A stretch of DNA of 55,631 bases from Clostridiales bacterium (lineage in GTDB: Bacteria > Bacillota > Clostridia > Christensenellales > CAG-138): assembly GCA_024698505.1 (NCBI GenBank), contig JAILRE010000039.1, positions 1 to 55,631 on the forward strand. The letters run 5' to 3'. A program made the position numbers and the translations under genes. The notes beneath the pieces are model-generated. The model worked only from the letters and a program-made list of their open reading frames with translations, made no database searches and had not been told where the DNA came from. Positions 7,689-15,915 of the stretch are shown one piece after another (positions within the stretch are counted from its first letter, which is position 1; the number at the start of each line of letters is the position of its first letter).

Positions 7689-8231
7689 ATGACGAAGGAA
7701 CTTGAATGGAGCTGTGAGGGCGAGAGGATGCTCCTCAAAACGAGGGTGTTCGACGTGCTCGAAAGGCGGGAGACCTCGTCAGGCGGCGTGAGCGGCGATT
7801 ATATCGCGCTCAAGGCCCCCGACTGCGTGGTGGTCGTCCCCGAATACGAGGGGCGATTCGTGCTCGTCAGCCAATGGCGGCACGGCATGGGCGCGGTCAC
7901 GACCGAATTCCCCGGCGGCGTCATAGACCGTGGAGAGGAGCCCGAGGCCTCCGCATACCGCGAGCTTCTCGAGGAGACGGGGTACCGCGCGGGGAAGCTG
8001 ACGCTCCTTGGCGTGTGCAGCCCCAATCCCGCGCTCTTCACGAGCAGACTGTATTTCTACCTTGCGGAGGAGCTTTCTCCCACGGGCGAGACGCATCCCG
8101 ACGCGGACGAGGTGATCTCCGTTTCGGAGGTCCCCGTGAACGAGGTGATCGCCTCCTTCGGCGAGGGACGGTTCGCTCACGCCTTCACAGGCGCCGCGCT
8201 GGCGTTTTATCTGAGGCATAGAGGGAAATAA
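7689..8231 (+). CDS. Nudix hydrolase, ADP-ribose pyrophosphatase-like
   Basis: A 180-residue Nudix protein. The Nudix box runs from GGVIDRGEEPE to RELLEETGY (~residues 76-99), with the REL-EE catalytic glutamates that bind Mg2+. VVVPEYEGRFVLVSQWRHGM before the box and the Pro/Asn-rich segment after it resemble ADP-ribose pyrophosphatases (NudF type) that recycle ADP-ribose. The start at 7689 follows GAGGAAAT. The frame is open upstream to a GTG at the expected transcript start (7587), but that has no ribosome site, so it is not used. Substrate is inferred from family resemblance only. Confidence 0.85.
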   Translation: MTKELEWSCEGERMLLKTRVFDVLERRETSSGGVSGDYIALKAPDCVVVVPEYEGRFVLVSQWRHGMGAVTTEFPGGVIDRGEEPEASAYRELLEETGYRAGKLTLLGVCSPNPALFTSRLYFYLAEELSPTGETHPDADEVISVSEVPVNEVIASFGEGRFAHAFTGAALAFYLRHRGK

Positions 8232-8557
8232 AAAAGCAAATGAAAAAGGGCTTATCTTTGAGCGGCGCCGATCAGGGATTTTCTCTATCTGCTCAAAAGT
8301 ATTAAGTTGACATACAAAAAGCATGACGTCAAGGTTTATTCCTTTTGTCATGCTTTGTTTTTGTATGAGCTGGGATATGTCTCGCAGGAGCGGTTCGACA
8401 AGCTTGGCTTATCGCGTTCCGCGCCTCTCGCGGCGCGTACGCCCACTCGGCTCGAAAAAAACATTTTTCGGCCACGTGGGCGACGCTCGCTTTGCTCGCT
8501 TAGGCGGATGCTCCCTAAGGAGCACCCGCCTTTGAAGCCCTTTTTTTATTATACCTT
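8232..8557 (+). other. Gene-free, hairpin-rich stretch (candidate structured RNA)
   Basis: No credible gene. Three strong inverted repeats occur in order. At 8313-8364, TACAAAAA-GCATGAC pairs with GTCATGC-TTTGTTTTTGTA. At 8442-8481, GCCCAC/GTGGGC encloses CGAAAAA/TTTTTCG. At 8503-8530, GGCGG-A-TGCTCC pairs with GGAGCA-C-CCGCC and is followed by T tracts to 8549. The last looks like a plus-strand terminator, so a plus-strand RNA may end here. TTGACA occurs at 8307 but has no good -10, so a promoter is not assured. The first hairpin could also end the Nudix transcript. Confidence 0.45.
8503..8549 (+). terminator. Intrinsic terminator, plus strand
   Basis: A stem of 11 base pairs with one mismatch and loop CTAA, followed by TTTGAAGCCC and TTTTTTT. 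No annotated plus-strand gene lies immediately upstream. Confidence 0.55.
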
Positions 8558-11218
8558 TTACCCGACGGTCGCCATGAAGACCGACTTGCCCTCGACCGTT
8601 ACGGTCTCGGAGGCCGCGCCGGCGCCCTTGGGGGAGACGTTCCAGCCATCGAGCACGGTCTTGAGGCTGAGCCCCTGATAGGAGACCTCGATGGGCTCCG
8701 TGCCGGGGTTGATGACGGCGACCGCGACGAGCTTCTTGTTCTTCATGAACTGTATCTCGATCACGTTTCCGTCCTTGACCTCGCAGACGGGCTCCACGTC
8801 GGGATCGGTAAGGAAGGGATTGGCCTTCCTCATCTCGATGAGGCCCATGTAGTAATCGTGCATCTGCATAACGGGAGTATCGGGAACGAGCGCCTCCCAG
8901 ACTATGTTGTTGACCTCGTCGGAGGCGTTGTAGCTGTTGGAGTTGCCGCCCTTCGTCCTCAGCATCTCCTCGCCCGCGAGGAAGAACGGCACGCCCTTGC
9001 CTATCATTATGATGCCCGCGCCGAGGCGGTTCATCAGAAGACGCTCCTCGTCGGAGGCCTCGGGATTGGACTTCATGAGCTTGTCCCAGAGGGTGTTGTT
9101 GTCGTGGCAGGCCATGTAGTTGATGACGGCGCTGTTCTCAACGCCCCAGTTGGCCGTGCTGCCCTTTTTGCCGCCGACTATGCCGAATATGACCTGATCG
9201 GCGCAGAGCTTGGCCTCCTTGCCGTTGATATAGCCCCTGTCCTTAGGATCGAACACGCTGCCCTTCAGGCCGTCCCTTATTACGTCGTTGAACACGGCTA
9301 CGCCGCCTATCGCGCCCTCGGACGGAACTATCTTGGATATGTTCGTCTGATTGGCGCGCAGGTTCTCGCGCAGGGGAGAGGCGCCGCCCGTCCAGCCCTC
9401 GCCGTAGATCATGGCCTTGGGGTTGATCTCATGCACGGCCTTTTCCACTGCCTGCATGGTGTCGATATCGTGGAGCGCCATAAGGTCGAAGCGGAAGCCG
9501 TCGATATGGTATTCGGAAGCCCAGTAGGAGACGGAATCCACCATGAATTTGCGGAACATGGCGCGCTCGGAGGCGGTCTCGTTGCCGCAGCCCGAGCCGT
9601 TGGAAAGCTTGCCCGTTCCGTCGTAGCGGTAGTAATAATAGGGAACTATCTTGCTGAAATTGGAATCGGCGGAGTAGGTGTGGTTGTAAACGACGTCCAT
9701 TATAACGCCTATGCCCGCCTCGTGCAGGGCCATGACCATATGCTTGAACTCGTTTATCCTGACCTCGCCGTGATAGGGATCGGTCGAATAGCTTCCCTCG
9801 GGAGCGTTGTAGTTCTTGGGATCGTAGCCCCAGTTGAACTGCGCGCGGTCGGAGCTCTCGTCCACCGTCGCGTAATCGTAAACGGGCTGCAGGTGGACGT
9901 GCGTAATGCCGAGCTGCTTCAGGTAGTCTATGCCTACGGGCTCACCCGCGGAATTCTTAAGGCCGCTCTCGGTGAACGCGAGATACTTGCCGGGATATGC
10001 CGAGCCGTCTATCTTGTTGGAGAAATCGCGGACGTGCACCTCCCAGATGACGGCCTCGGGATAGGAAGCTATGCCGTCGAAGAAGGTATCGTTCTCCCAG
10101 CCCTCGGGATCGGTGGAATCGAGATCGACCACCATGCCGCGGTCGCCGTTCACGCCGACGGCCTTAGCGTACGGATCGACGACCTCAAACGTCCCCAGAG
10201 CCGTCGTCACCGTGTAGGTGTAATAGGTCCCCATTCGGATATCGGATACCGAAACGAGCCATACTCCGGGAGCGCCGAGAACGGTCATGGGAACGTGCTG
10301 ATAGGCCTCGCCTCCGTTGCCCTCCTGATACAGGTTGACGGATACCGCCGACGCGGTGGGAGCCCAGAGCCTGAACTCGACGAGCCCCGCGGGATCGGTA
10401 ACTATCGCGCCAAGCTCGCCGTCATAGGCGTACTTGTCGTTGAAGGCCGCGGAATCGAACACCTCGGTGGGGAGCACGGTCTTTTTGCCGTAGCCCTCTA
10501 TCTCGAGCGTGTAGATCTTAGAAACGTCCAGCTCCTCGCCGACCGTCACCGTGCCCATCACGACCTCGTTGTTGAGGCTCGAAAGCCCCGTAACGGGGAT
10601 CTCCCTTTCGCCGTCCATTACCTTCACCTGATCGAGCGAGGTTATGCGCGCGGCCGGGACCACGGTGTATTTTATCTCGGTCAGGGAGATCATCCCCGCC
10701 AGAGTGAATTCTCTTTCCTGATACAAGGTCTTGCCTCCGTCGTCGCTCTTGTAGATCGCGGGATCGCCGGGCTTCAGGTAGACCTCGGTCAGCTCGCCCG
10801 TTATCTTGGCAAAGCGGTCCCCGTCGTAATCCTTCGTGGCCTCACCCCAGGAGGTCCCGCCGGGATCGGAGCAGCTCCTTCTGACAATGAAGCCGACCTC
10901 GGTCACGTCCTCTGGCACGTTCACGGCGACCTTTCCGCCGTATTCGCACCTGTGGAAGAGGTAGCCGCGCCCGTCGGCGTTCGGGAACCAGATCCACATA
11001 TCGCAGGTATCGTAATCGACGCCGTCCTTATACCAGTAGAATACTATCTGATTGCAGCCGTCCTCCCGCGGGAGCTCGTAATCCTCGTAGCCCTGATCGG
11101 GAGCCGCGGTCTCCTCGGGAGCGTCCGTCGGCCCGGGCTGATCGCCCTTGGGCTTGCATCCCGCAAGGACGCCCAGCAGCATAAGCATGATAAGCAGTAA
11201 AGCCGTTATCCTTTTCAT
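8558..11218 (-). CDS. pulA: Type I pullulanase, lipoprotein
   Basis: An 886-residue secreted alpha-glucan debranching enzyme that cuts alpha-1,6 links in pullulan and branched starch. A signal peptide ends in lipobox LAGC (Cys21), so it should be anchored on the outer face of the membrane. An acidic/Pro linker leads to a CBM41-like domain (~45-150; WYKDGVDYDTCDMWIWFP), then CBM48 (~290-380; FRLWAPTASAVSVNLY). The GH13 catalytic domain has YNHTY (~510), GFRFDLM (nucleophile Asp, ~575), YGEGW (acid/base Glu, ~602) and CHDN (~703). YNHTY marks type I pullulanase. GGAGG lies before the ATG at 11218 and a promoter at 11250-11278. Confidence 0.93.
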   Translation of the reverse strand: MKRITALLLIMLMLLGVLAGCKPKGDQPGPTDAPEETAAPDQGYEDYELPREDGCNQIVFYWYKDGVDYDTCDMWIWFPNADGRGYLFHRCEYGGKVAVNVPEDVTEVGFIVRRSCSDPGGTSWGEATKDYDGDRFAKITGELTEVYLKPGDPAIYKSDDGGKTLYQEREFTLAGMISLTEIKYTVVPAARITSLDQVKVMDGEREIPVTGLSSLNNEVVMGTVTVGEELDVSKIYTLEIEGYGKKTVLPTEVFDSAAFNDKYAYDGELGAIVTDPAGLVEFRLWAPTASAVSVNLYQEGNGGEAYQHVPMTVLGAPGVWLVSVSDIRMGTYYTYTVTTALGTFEVVDPYAKAVGVNGDRGMVVDLDSTDPEGWENDTFFDGIASYPEAVIWEVHVRDFSNKIDGSAYPGKYLAFTESGLKNSAGEPVGIDYLKQLGITHVHLQPVYDYATVDESSDRAQFNWGYDPKNYNAPEGSYSTDPYHGEVRINEFKHMVMALHEAGIGVIMDVVYNHTYSADSNFSKIVPYYYYRYDGTGKLSNGSGCGNETASERAMFRKFMVDSVSYWASEYHIDGFRFDLMALHDIDTMQAVEKAVHEINPKAMIYGEGWTGGASPLRENLRANQTNISKIVPSEGAIGGVAVFNDVIRDGLKGSVFDPKDRGYINGKEAKLCADQVIFGIVGGKKGSTANWGVENSAVINYMACHDNNTLWDKLMKSNPEASDEERLLMNRLGAGIIMIGKGVPFFLAGEEMLRTKGGNSNSYNASDEVNNIVWEALVPDTPVMQMHDYYMGLIEMRKANPFLTDPDVEPVCEVKDGNVIEIQFMKNKKLVAVAVINPGTEPIEVSYQGLSLKTVLDGWNVSPKGAGAASETVTVEGKSVFMATVG

Positions 11219-11249
11219 GGAAGCAGCCTCCTTGTGATTTAATATATTT

Positions 11250-11278
11250 ATTGTAGCGCAAAAAGTGGAGATTTGCAA
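11250..11278 (-). promoter_or_regulatory. Promoter of pulA
   Basis: Minus strand: TTGCAA, 17 bp, TACAAT. It lies ~30 bp before the pullulanase start. Confidence 0.65.
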
Positions 11279-11293
11279 GAAGGAATAGAACAA

Positions 11294-11315
11294 AAAGGCC
11301 CGGGGAAGGGCCTTT
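11294..11315 (-). terminator. Terminator of the M56 receptor gene
   Basis: AAAGGCCC pairs with GGGCCTTT and is followed on the minus strand by TTGTTC. It separates the blaI-M56 operon from pulA. Confidence 0.7.
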
Positions 11316-11347
11316 GTTCGGGCTGCAAAGCTTGAGCGGCGCTTTTC

Positions 11348-14300
11348 TCACTCCTTCGGGCTGAAGGTAAGGGTGTAGCTCACTGCCGGGGAAACGGTGA
11401 AGCTGAAGCTTCCGTTCTCCCGCCAGAGGAGGCAGGGGCCGCTGCTGTCCTCGGGGCCTTCCTCGCCGCCGAAGAACCGGTACGGCTCGGTTTCGTTCCT
11501 CCACAGTCGCCCGACGGGGGGCAGATCGCCGCAGGCCGCTTCGAAATACGGGCCGGGACATTGCATCTCGTAGGTCACGCCTTCAAATACGAAGCCCGTC
11601 GCCCCGTTCGTCTCGGAGACAGGGCTTTCCGGCTCGTGCAGTATGATGGTCCAGGTGTATTCCTCGTCCGCGTTTTCGCCCCAAAGATAGGTGCAGGTGT
11701 AGACCTTGCCGCCGAGGGAGGCAGTCGGATCGGAGGAGCAGACTATCAGGCACCCGGGAAGGGCGGCCCGAAGCGCATCAAGCTGCTCCCGGCTTGCCGG
11801 GGTCCCCGAAAGATCGAGATATTCAAGGCCCTTGAGCCCCTCAAGGGGAGAAAGATCACGGAGCTTCGGGCATTCCAGCTTCAGCCTGCGAAGCGACGAA
11901 AGCCCCGCTATGGACGAGATATCGGTCGTCTCGCCGAAGCTAAGCTCGAGCTCCTCAAGCTTATTGAAGCCCGCGAGGAAGTCCGTGCCCCACGCCTCGC
12001 CGCTCTTTAGATGAAGCTTCCTGAGTTCCTTCATGTTGGAGATCGGCCCGAAATAGACGACGGAATCGCAGTCAAGGGAAAGCTCGGTCACCCGATCCAG
12101 CCTGTAAAGGTCATCGATGTTCATAAGCTTGGGGCATTTCAGCGTGAGCTTTTCTATGCAGTTCTCCGCGGGCAGGTCGATGACCTCGGCGGCGGAGCTC
12201 GTGATGCTGAGCTCGCGCAGGAACCTCATGTTTTTCAGCGCCGTTATCAAACGCTCGTCATCTGCTTCAAGCTCAAGATACTCGAGCCTGTGAAGCGTCG
12301 CAGCGTACTGCACAGGGCCGTCGTAACGGAGCCGCTTCAGCCCCCAGAACCAGTCGAGGTCTTTATAGGAAGCGAACCCCGTCCCGCGAAGATCGAGCTC
12401 CTCGCAGTAAACGGTATCGTACATGGTGATCCGATAGCTTTCGGGATAGCCCTGCTTCTCCCTGAACCACCGCTCGAAATCGGGATCGTCGAAGTTTGCA
12501 TAGGTCTCTCGGAAGTAGCTGTCGGAATGCTCCTTCAGCTCCGCCATGTGAGAAACGTATGCCGGCCTCAGATTGGGCTTCGTGATATGAACGCCGTCCT
12601 TCTGACTGACCATCATGTACAGAGTCCCGTCGGCGGTGACGTATGTGCAGGTCTCCGCAGGCCCGTATAGATCGGGCTGCGAGATAACGGTGCAGCCGAG
12701 GAGCCTTCCGGAAGCATCGTATTTTCGAACGGAGACCTCGCCCGATAAGTACGCTGACGGCGAAAGATGCTCGTCTGCGTTGATGAAGAGTGCGCCGTTC
12801 TTCTTATCTATGAACGAGACGGAGGCATCCTCTATACCGAGCTCGATCCAAGTCGTTTCGCCGCCGATCTTGTAAACGGCATGGCGGGTGGGCGTGCCCG
12901 TCAGCGAAACGACGATGTTATAGACGGTCTCCCACTCGTCGGTACCGACGTTGAGCCTGTAACAGGTACTCCCCCAATAAAAGAGCAGGGGACCGTTTTC
13001 ATCCACGCCGAGATGGCTTATATGCCCTGCGGAGAGCCCCTTGGGCAGGGGGATGGTCTTGATATGCCTGCCGTTTTCGTCAAGCACGTATATCTCGGGC
13101 TTATCCTTGTTCGCAAGATAGATATTGCCCTCCCATACGCAGATGTGCCACGGATGCCCGTCCTGATACCACGCGTGCGGGTACGCGCCGGAAGCCGCCG
13201 TGTAGTATTCGGTCTTTCCGTCCTTTACGGCTATTATTCGCTGCTTGACGGTATCGATAACGTAAATGTTGTCGCCCTCGACGGCGAACGCGGGCGGGCA
13301 TTGGTAAAAGCCGTCCCATTCCCCGTAACCGACCGCGGCCTCGTTTGCGTACACGGTATCATACCAATCGACGTCGTATTCCGCTTCGAGAAAAAGCACT
13401 TCCTCGGCGTCCTTCACGCAGTCGCCGTAGTATTCGGGCAGCTCGCCTGCGGGGAATGTCGGAACGACAGCCACGGCAGTCGGCTCGGGCGTTTCCTCGG
13501 AGCCGGGCTCGGGCGTCTCGGTCGGCTCAGCGGCCTCTTCGGTCTTGACGGGAGCCTCCGTTTCAGCGGGCTTCTCGGGGTTCACCGAGCAGGCCGCGAG
13601 CACGGCGAGGCATATGGCGGCGGACAGTATCGAGATCCAAAGCTTCGGCTTTCTGAACCTCAGCGCGTTCTTTATGCGGCTCTTCACGCCCGTCTCGCCG
13701 AAGGCGATGGGGCAGGGCCTCGGGAACTCCCCTCCGGCGCTCTTTTCGGTCGCAAGGGAGAGCAGCGCCATGCTGTAAGGCTTTTTCATGTTCTCCTCCT
13801 TTGAAAGCACCCTTTCGTCACAGCTCATCTCCATGTCGCGGCTCATGAGGAAGAACGCGAGCCAGCACAGGGGGTTGAACCAGTGCACTGTGAGTATCGC
13901 ATATGCGAGCAGCTTCACGATATGATCCCCGCGCTTTATGTGGCAGCGCTCGTGCGCCAGCACGCAGCCGAGGATATCCCCGTTCAGTCCGCGGGGAAGG
14001 TATATGCGGGGCCTGAAAACGCCCAGTATGAACGGCGTGGGTATGCCGTCCGCGATAAAGACGTCCCCCTCGAGCCTGACTGCCGGAGCCAGCCTGCGGC
14101 GCAGCTTGATAAGCGTTACGACCGCGTAAATGAGCAGCGCCGCCATGCCCACGCACCAGAGCGCGGCGCCCACCGTGAGCAGTATGTTCACGGCCGAGGT
14201 ATTCCCCGTGACGGCAGGCGCGGCTGTTGCAACGGGGGCCAAGGAGGGCAGGGGAGCGGTCGTGACAGAGGGAACGGCGGAGGCCGCGGGCGCGGCCGTG

Positions 14301-14734
14301 ATATTCGGGACCGCAGTCGTGACCGCAGTCGGGACGGCGGTCGGGACGGCCGTGGTGATATTCGTGGGGAGCGCAGTAGTGACGGCGGAGGGGACCTGCG
14401 TCGCAAGGGGCGGCAATGTGCCGACCGGCGCGAATGTGCCTGCGGGAGGATTCGTGACGGAGGCTCTCGAAGCGATATCCTCGGGGATATAGCAAAGCCT
14501 TGCCGCAGCTCCCGTGCCCGAGGCCGCCTCCACCTTGGCGGGAACGAGCCCGAAAAGGCTTATGACGGAGCGGATGCTTACCGGGCAGACGAGGCGGAAC
14601 GCCGCCGCGAGCCACAGAAGATACGGCCATTTCTTCGGGGCCTTTTTCAGCATCAGCCTTGCGAGGAGGACGGCAAGTATCACTATCGCCCCCGAAAGGC
14701 TCATGTTGACGATCTTCAGAAAAAGCGTCTGCAT
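11348..14734 (-). CDS. BlaR1/MecR1-like M56 receptor with propeller-like and LRR ectodomain
   Basis: A 1128-residue membrane receptor. The N-terminal ~385 residues form the M56 metallopeptidase unit: hydrophobic helices, zinc motif HERCH (261-265), and MEMSCDE (~301-307) as in BlaR1/MecR1. A Pro/Thr/Ala-rich loop with repeated TAVPTAVP-like units (~95-175) lies between early helices. After the last helix (365-382) there is no penicillin-binding domain. Instead come a Pro/Glu linker, a repeat-rich region resembling a beta-propeller (~430-720; GNIYLANKDKPEIYVLDENG), leucine-rich repeats (~790-1000; LSSLRRLKLECPKLRDLSPL) and a C-terminal domain of unknown type. The adjacent blaI gene suggests that it cleaves BlaI on sensing a wall or envelope signal. 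The ligand is unknown. Confidence 0.85.
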   Translation of the reverse strand: MQTLFLKIVNMSLSGAIVILAVLLARLMLKKAPKKWPYLLWLAAAFRLVCPVSIRSVISLFGLVPAKVEAASGTGAAARLCYIPEDIASRASVTNPPAGTFAPVGTLPPLATQVPSAVTTALPTNITTAVPTAVPTAVTTAVPNITAAPAASAVPSVTTAPLPSLAPVATAAPAVTGNTSAVNILLTVGAALWCVGMAALLIYAVVTLIKLRRRLAPAVRLEGDVFIADGIPTPFILGVFRPRIYLPRGLNGDILGCVLAHERCHIKRGDHIVKLLAYAILTVHWFNPLCWLAFFLMSRDMEMSCDERVLSKEENMKKPYSMALLSLATEKSAGGEFPRPCPIAFGETGVKSRIKNALRFRKPKLWISILSAAICLAVLAACSVNPEKPAETEAPVKTEEAAEPTETPEPGSEETPEPTAVAVVPTFPAGELPEYYGDCVKDAEEVLFLEAEYDVDWYDTVYANEAAVGYGEWDGFYQCPPAFAVEGDNIYVIDTVKQRIIAVKDGKTEYYTAASGAYPHAWYQDGHPWHICVWEGNIYLANKDKPEIYVLDENGRHIKTIPLPKGLSAGHISHLGVDENGPLLFYWGSTCYRLNVGTDEWETVYNIVVSLTGTPTRHAVYKIGGETTWIELGIEDASVSFIDKKNGALFINADEHLSPSAYLSGEVSVRKYDASGRLLGCTVISQPDLYGPAETCTYVTADGTLYMMVSQKDGVHITKPNLRPAYVSHMAELKEHSDSYFRETYANFDDPDFERWFREKQGYPESYRITMYDTVYCEELDLRGTGFASYKDLDWFWGLKRLRYDGPVQYAATLHRLEYLELEADDERLITALKNMRFLRELSITSSAAEVIDLPAENCIEKLTLKCPKLMNIDDLYRLDRVTELSLDCDSVVYFGPISNMKELRKLHLKSGEAWGTDFLAGFNKLEELELSFGETTDISSIAGLSSLRRLKLECPKLRDLSPLEGLKGLEYLDLSGTPASREQLDALRAALPGCLIVCSSDPTASLGGKVYTCTYLWGENADEEYTWTIILHEPESPVSETNGATGFVFEGVTYEMQCPGPYFEAACGDLPPVGRLWRNETEPYRFFGGEEGPEDSSGPCLLWRENGSFSFTVSPAVSYTLTFSPKE

Positions 14735-14737
14735 GGC

Positions 14738-15100
14738 TCAATCCTCCTTATAGCCGTCGATGAGCCGCTTCAGCTCCTCGGCCTCGGCCTCGCCGAGCTT
14801 TCTGCCTCCGAAGAACGAGACGAGGAACGAGGGGAGCGAGCCGCCGAAGGTCTGCTCGACGAACGCCGCGCTCTCGTGCTCCATCACCTTTTCGCGCGGC
14901 ACGAGCGACGTCACGACGGAGTTCTCGTTCCGCACGAGGCCCTTCTCGCAGAGCTTGCGAAGCATGGTGTAGGTGGTCGATTTCTTCCAGCCGAGCTTTT
15001 CATAGCAGAGCGTTACCAGCTCCGAGGAGCTTACGGGCTCGTTTTCCCAAATGACGGTCATAAATTTCTGATCGCTTTCGCAAAGTCTTCTGTATTCCAT
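14738..15100 (-). CDS. BlaI/MecI/CopY family repressor
   Basis: A 120-residue winged-helix repressor of the BlaI family. The DNA-binding half contains VIWENEPVSSSELV and KKSTTYTMLRKLCEKGLV, the recognition-helix region typical of BlaI/MecI. The C-terminal helices (~75-120) serve dimerisation, and proteolysis near ~100 inactivates relatives. Its stop is 3 nt before the M56 receptor start, so the two are one operon. Two near-identical 18-bp operators (15122-15139 and 15148-15165) lie over its own promoter, implying autoregulation relieved by the receptor. GGAGG precedes the ATG. Confidence 0.93.
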   Translation of the reverse strand: MEYRRLCESDQKFMTVIWENEPVSSSELVTLCYEKLGWKKSTTYTMLRKLCEKGLVRNENSVVTSLVPREKVMEHESAAFVEQTFGGSLPSFLVSFFGGRKLGEAEAEELKRLIDGYKED

Positions 15101-15121
15101 GGCGCACCTCCGGAAAATGGT

Positions 15122-15139
15122 GGTCTATAACTCTAAACC
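15122..15139 (-). promoter_or_regulatory. BlaI operator 2
   Basis: Minus strand GGTTTAGAGTTATAGACC, an imperfect palindrome that matches operator 1 at 14 of 18 positions. It lies downstream of the -10, where binding would block the early transcript. Confidence 0.7.
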
Positions 15140-15147
15140 TTGCCTTT

Positions 15148-15176
15148 AGTTTATAACAATAAACCAAGCCTGTCAA
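15148..15176 (-). promoter_or_regulatory. blaI promoter with BlaI operator 1
   Basis: Minus strand TTGACA (15171-15176), 17 bp, TAAACT (15148-15153). The palindrome GGTTTATTGTTATAAACT (15148-15165) covers the -10 and spacer. The two operators are 26 bp apart centre to centre. Binding by BlaI is inferred from position and symmetry. Confidence 0.75.
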
Positions 15177-15234
15177 GGGGCGGAAGGCGTTAAAATTGCG
15201 GATGCTCCTCAAAAATGATAAATATATTAATATA

Positions 15235-15261
15235 TTAGCACTCAACACTTGACAGTGCTAA
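15235..15261 (+). promoter_or_regulatory. CIRCE element (HrcA operator)
   Basis: TTAGCACTC, 9-nt spacer, CAGTGCTAA: the CIRCE consensus with one mismatch in the right arm. It overlaps the -35 of the hsp20 promoter, so HrcA should repress the gene until heat stress. Confidence 0.88.
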
Positions 15262-15276
15262 CAATCGTGCTATAAT
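15249..15276 (+). promoter_or_regulatory. Promoter of hsp20
   Basis: TTGACA (15249-15254), 16 bp, TATAAT (15271-15276), embedded in CIRCE. The transcript would have a ~125-nt leader with GGCCG/CGGCC self-complementary parts. Confidence 0.8.
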
Positions 15277-15405
15277 ATAGGCGAACAAAGGAACAGAGGA
15301 CGGCCGGGGACACCGAGGCAGGCTCCGAGGACGAACGGCCGAAAAGCGAATATTGCTCCGTCCCGATGCGCAAAATAAGTGTAATTGGTAAAGGAGGAAT
15401 GACTT

Positions 15406-15861
15406 ATGTTGTACCCTACGATTTTCAATGACAGTCTGTTTGACGACCTGATGGACTTCAGCTTCCCGATGGTGAGAGGGCTGGAGGACGCCGACAGGAA
15501 GCTCTACGGCAAGAACGCCGGCCGCGTTATGAAGACCGACGTCCGCGAGCATGACGAGGGCTACGAGGTCGATATCGATCTGCCCGGCTTCAAGAAGGAC
15601 GAGATAACCCTCAACCTCGAAAACGGCTATCTGACCGTTTCCGCCGCGAAGGGCCTCGACAAGGAAGAGAAGGACAAGAAGGGCAAGCTCATAAGGCAGG
15701 AGCGCTGGAGCGGCTCCATGCAGAGGAGCTTCTTCGTGGGTAGGAACGTCACCGAAGAGGAGATCAAGGCCAAATTCGAGGACGGCGTTTTGAAGCTCTC
15801 CGTGCCCAAGAAGGATCCGAACAAGCTTCCCGAGAGGAAGACGATAATGATCGAAGGCTGA
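15406..15861 (+). CDS. Hsp20/alpha-crystallin small heat shock protein
   Basis: A 151-residue small heat shock protein. The alpha-crystallin domain spans ~40-140, from KTDVREHDEGYEVDIDLPGF to DGVLKLSVPK, with the conserved GVL motif near its end. The C-terminal KTIMIEG carries an I-x-I oligomerisation tail. It would bind unfolding proteins as an ATP-independent holdase. AAAGGAGG lies 8 nt before the ATG. Control by HrcA is predicted from the CIRCE element over its promoter. A strong terminator (15872-15903) follows, so it is monocistronic. Confidence 0.95.
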   Translation: MLYPTIFNDSLFDDLMDFSFPMVRGLEDADRKLYGKNAGRVMKTDVREHDEGYEVDIDLPGFKKDEITLNLENGYLTVSAAKGLDKEEKDKKGKLIRQERWSGSMQRSFFVGRNVTEEEIKAKFEDGVLKLSVPKKDPNKLPERKTIMIEG

Positions 15862-15871
15862 TGAAAACAAT

Positions 15872-15903
15872 AAAAGCCGCAGGCGAAAGCCTGCGGCTTT
15901 TTT
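15872..15903 (+). terminator. Intrinsic terminator, bidirectional
   Basis: AAAAGCCGCAGGC-GAAA-GCCTGCGGCTTTT followed by more T. It lies between the convergent hsp20 and phosphofructokinase genes. Confidence 0.9.
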
Positions 15904-15915
15904 GTTCGTGATGGA

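Noticed and set aside
8858..11200. 780-codon open frame on the plus strand
   Set aside because: It is a mirror of pullulanase codons, rich in Val/Gly/His without any domain pattern.
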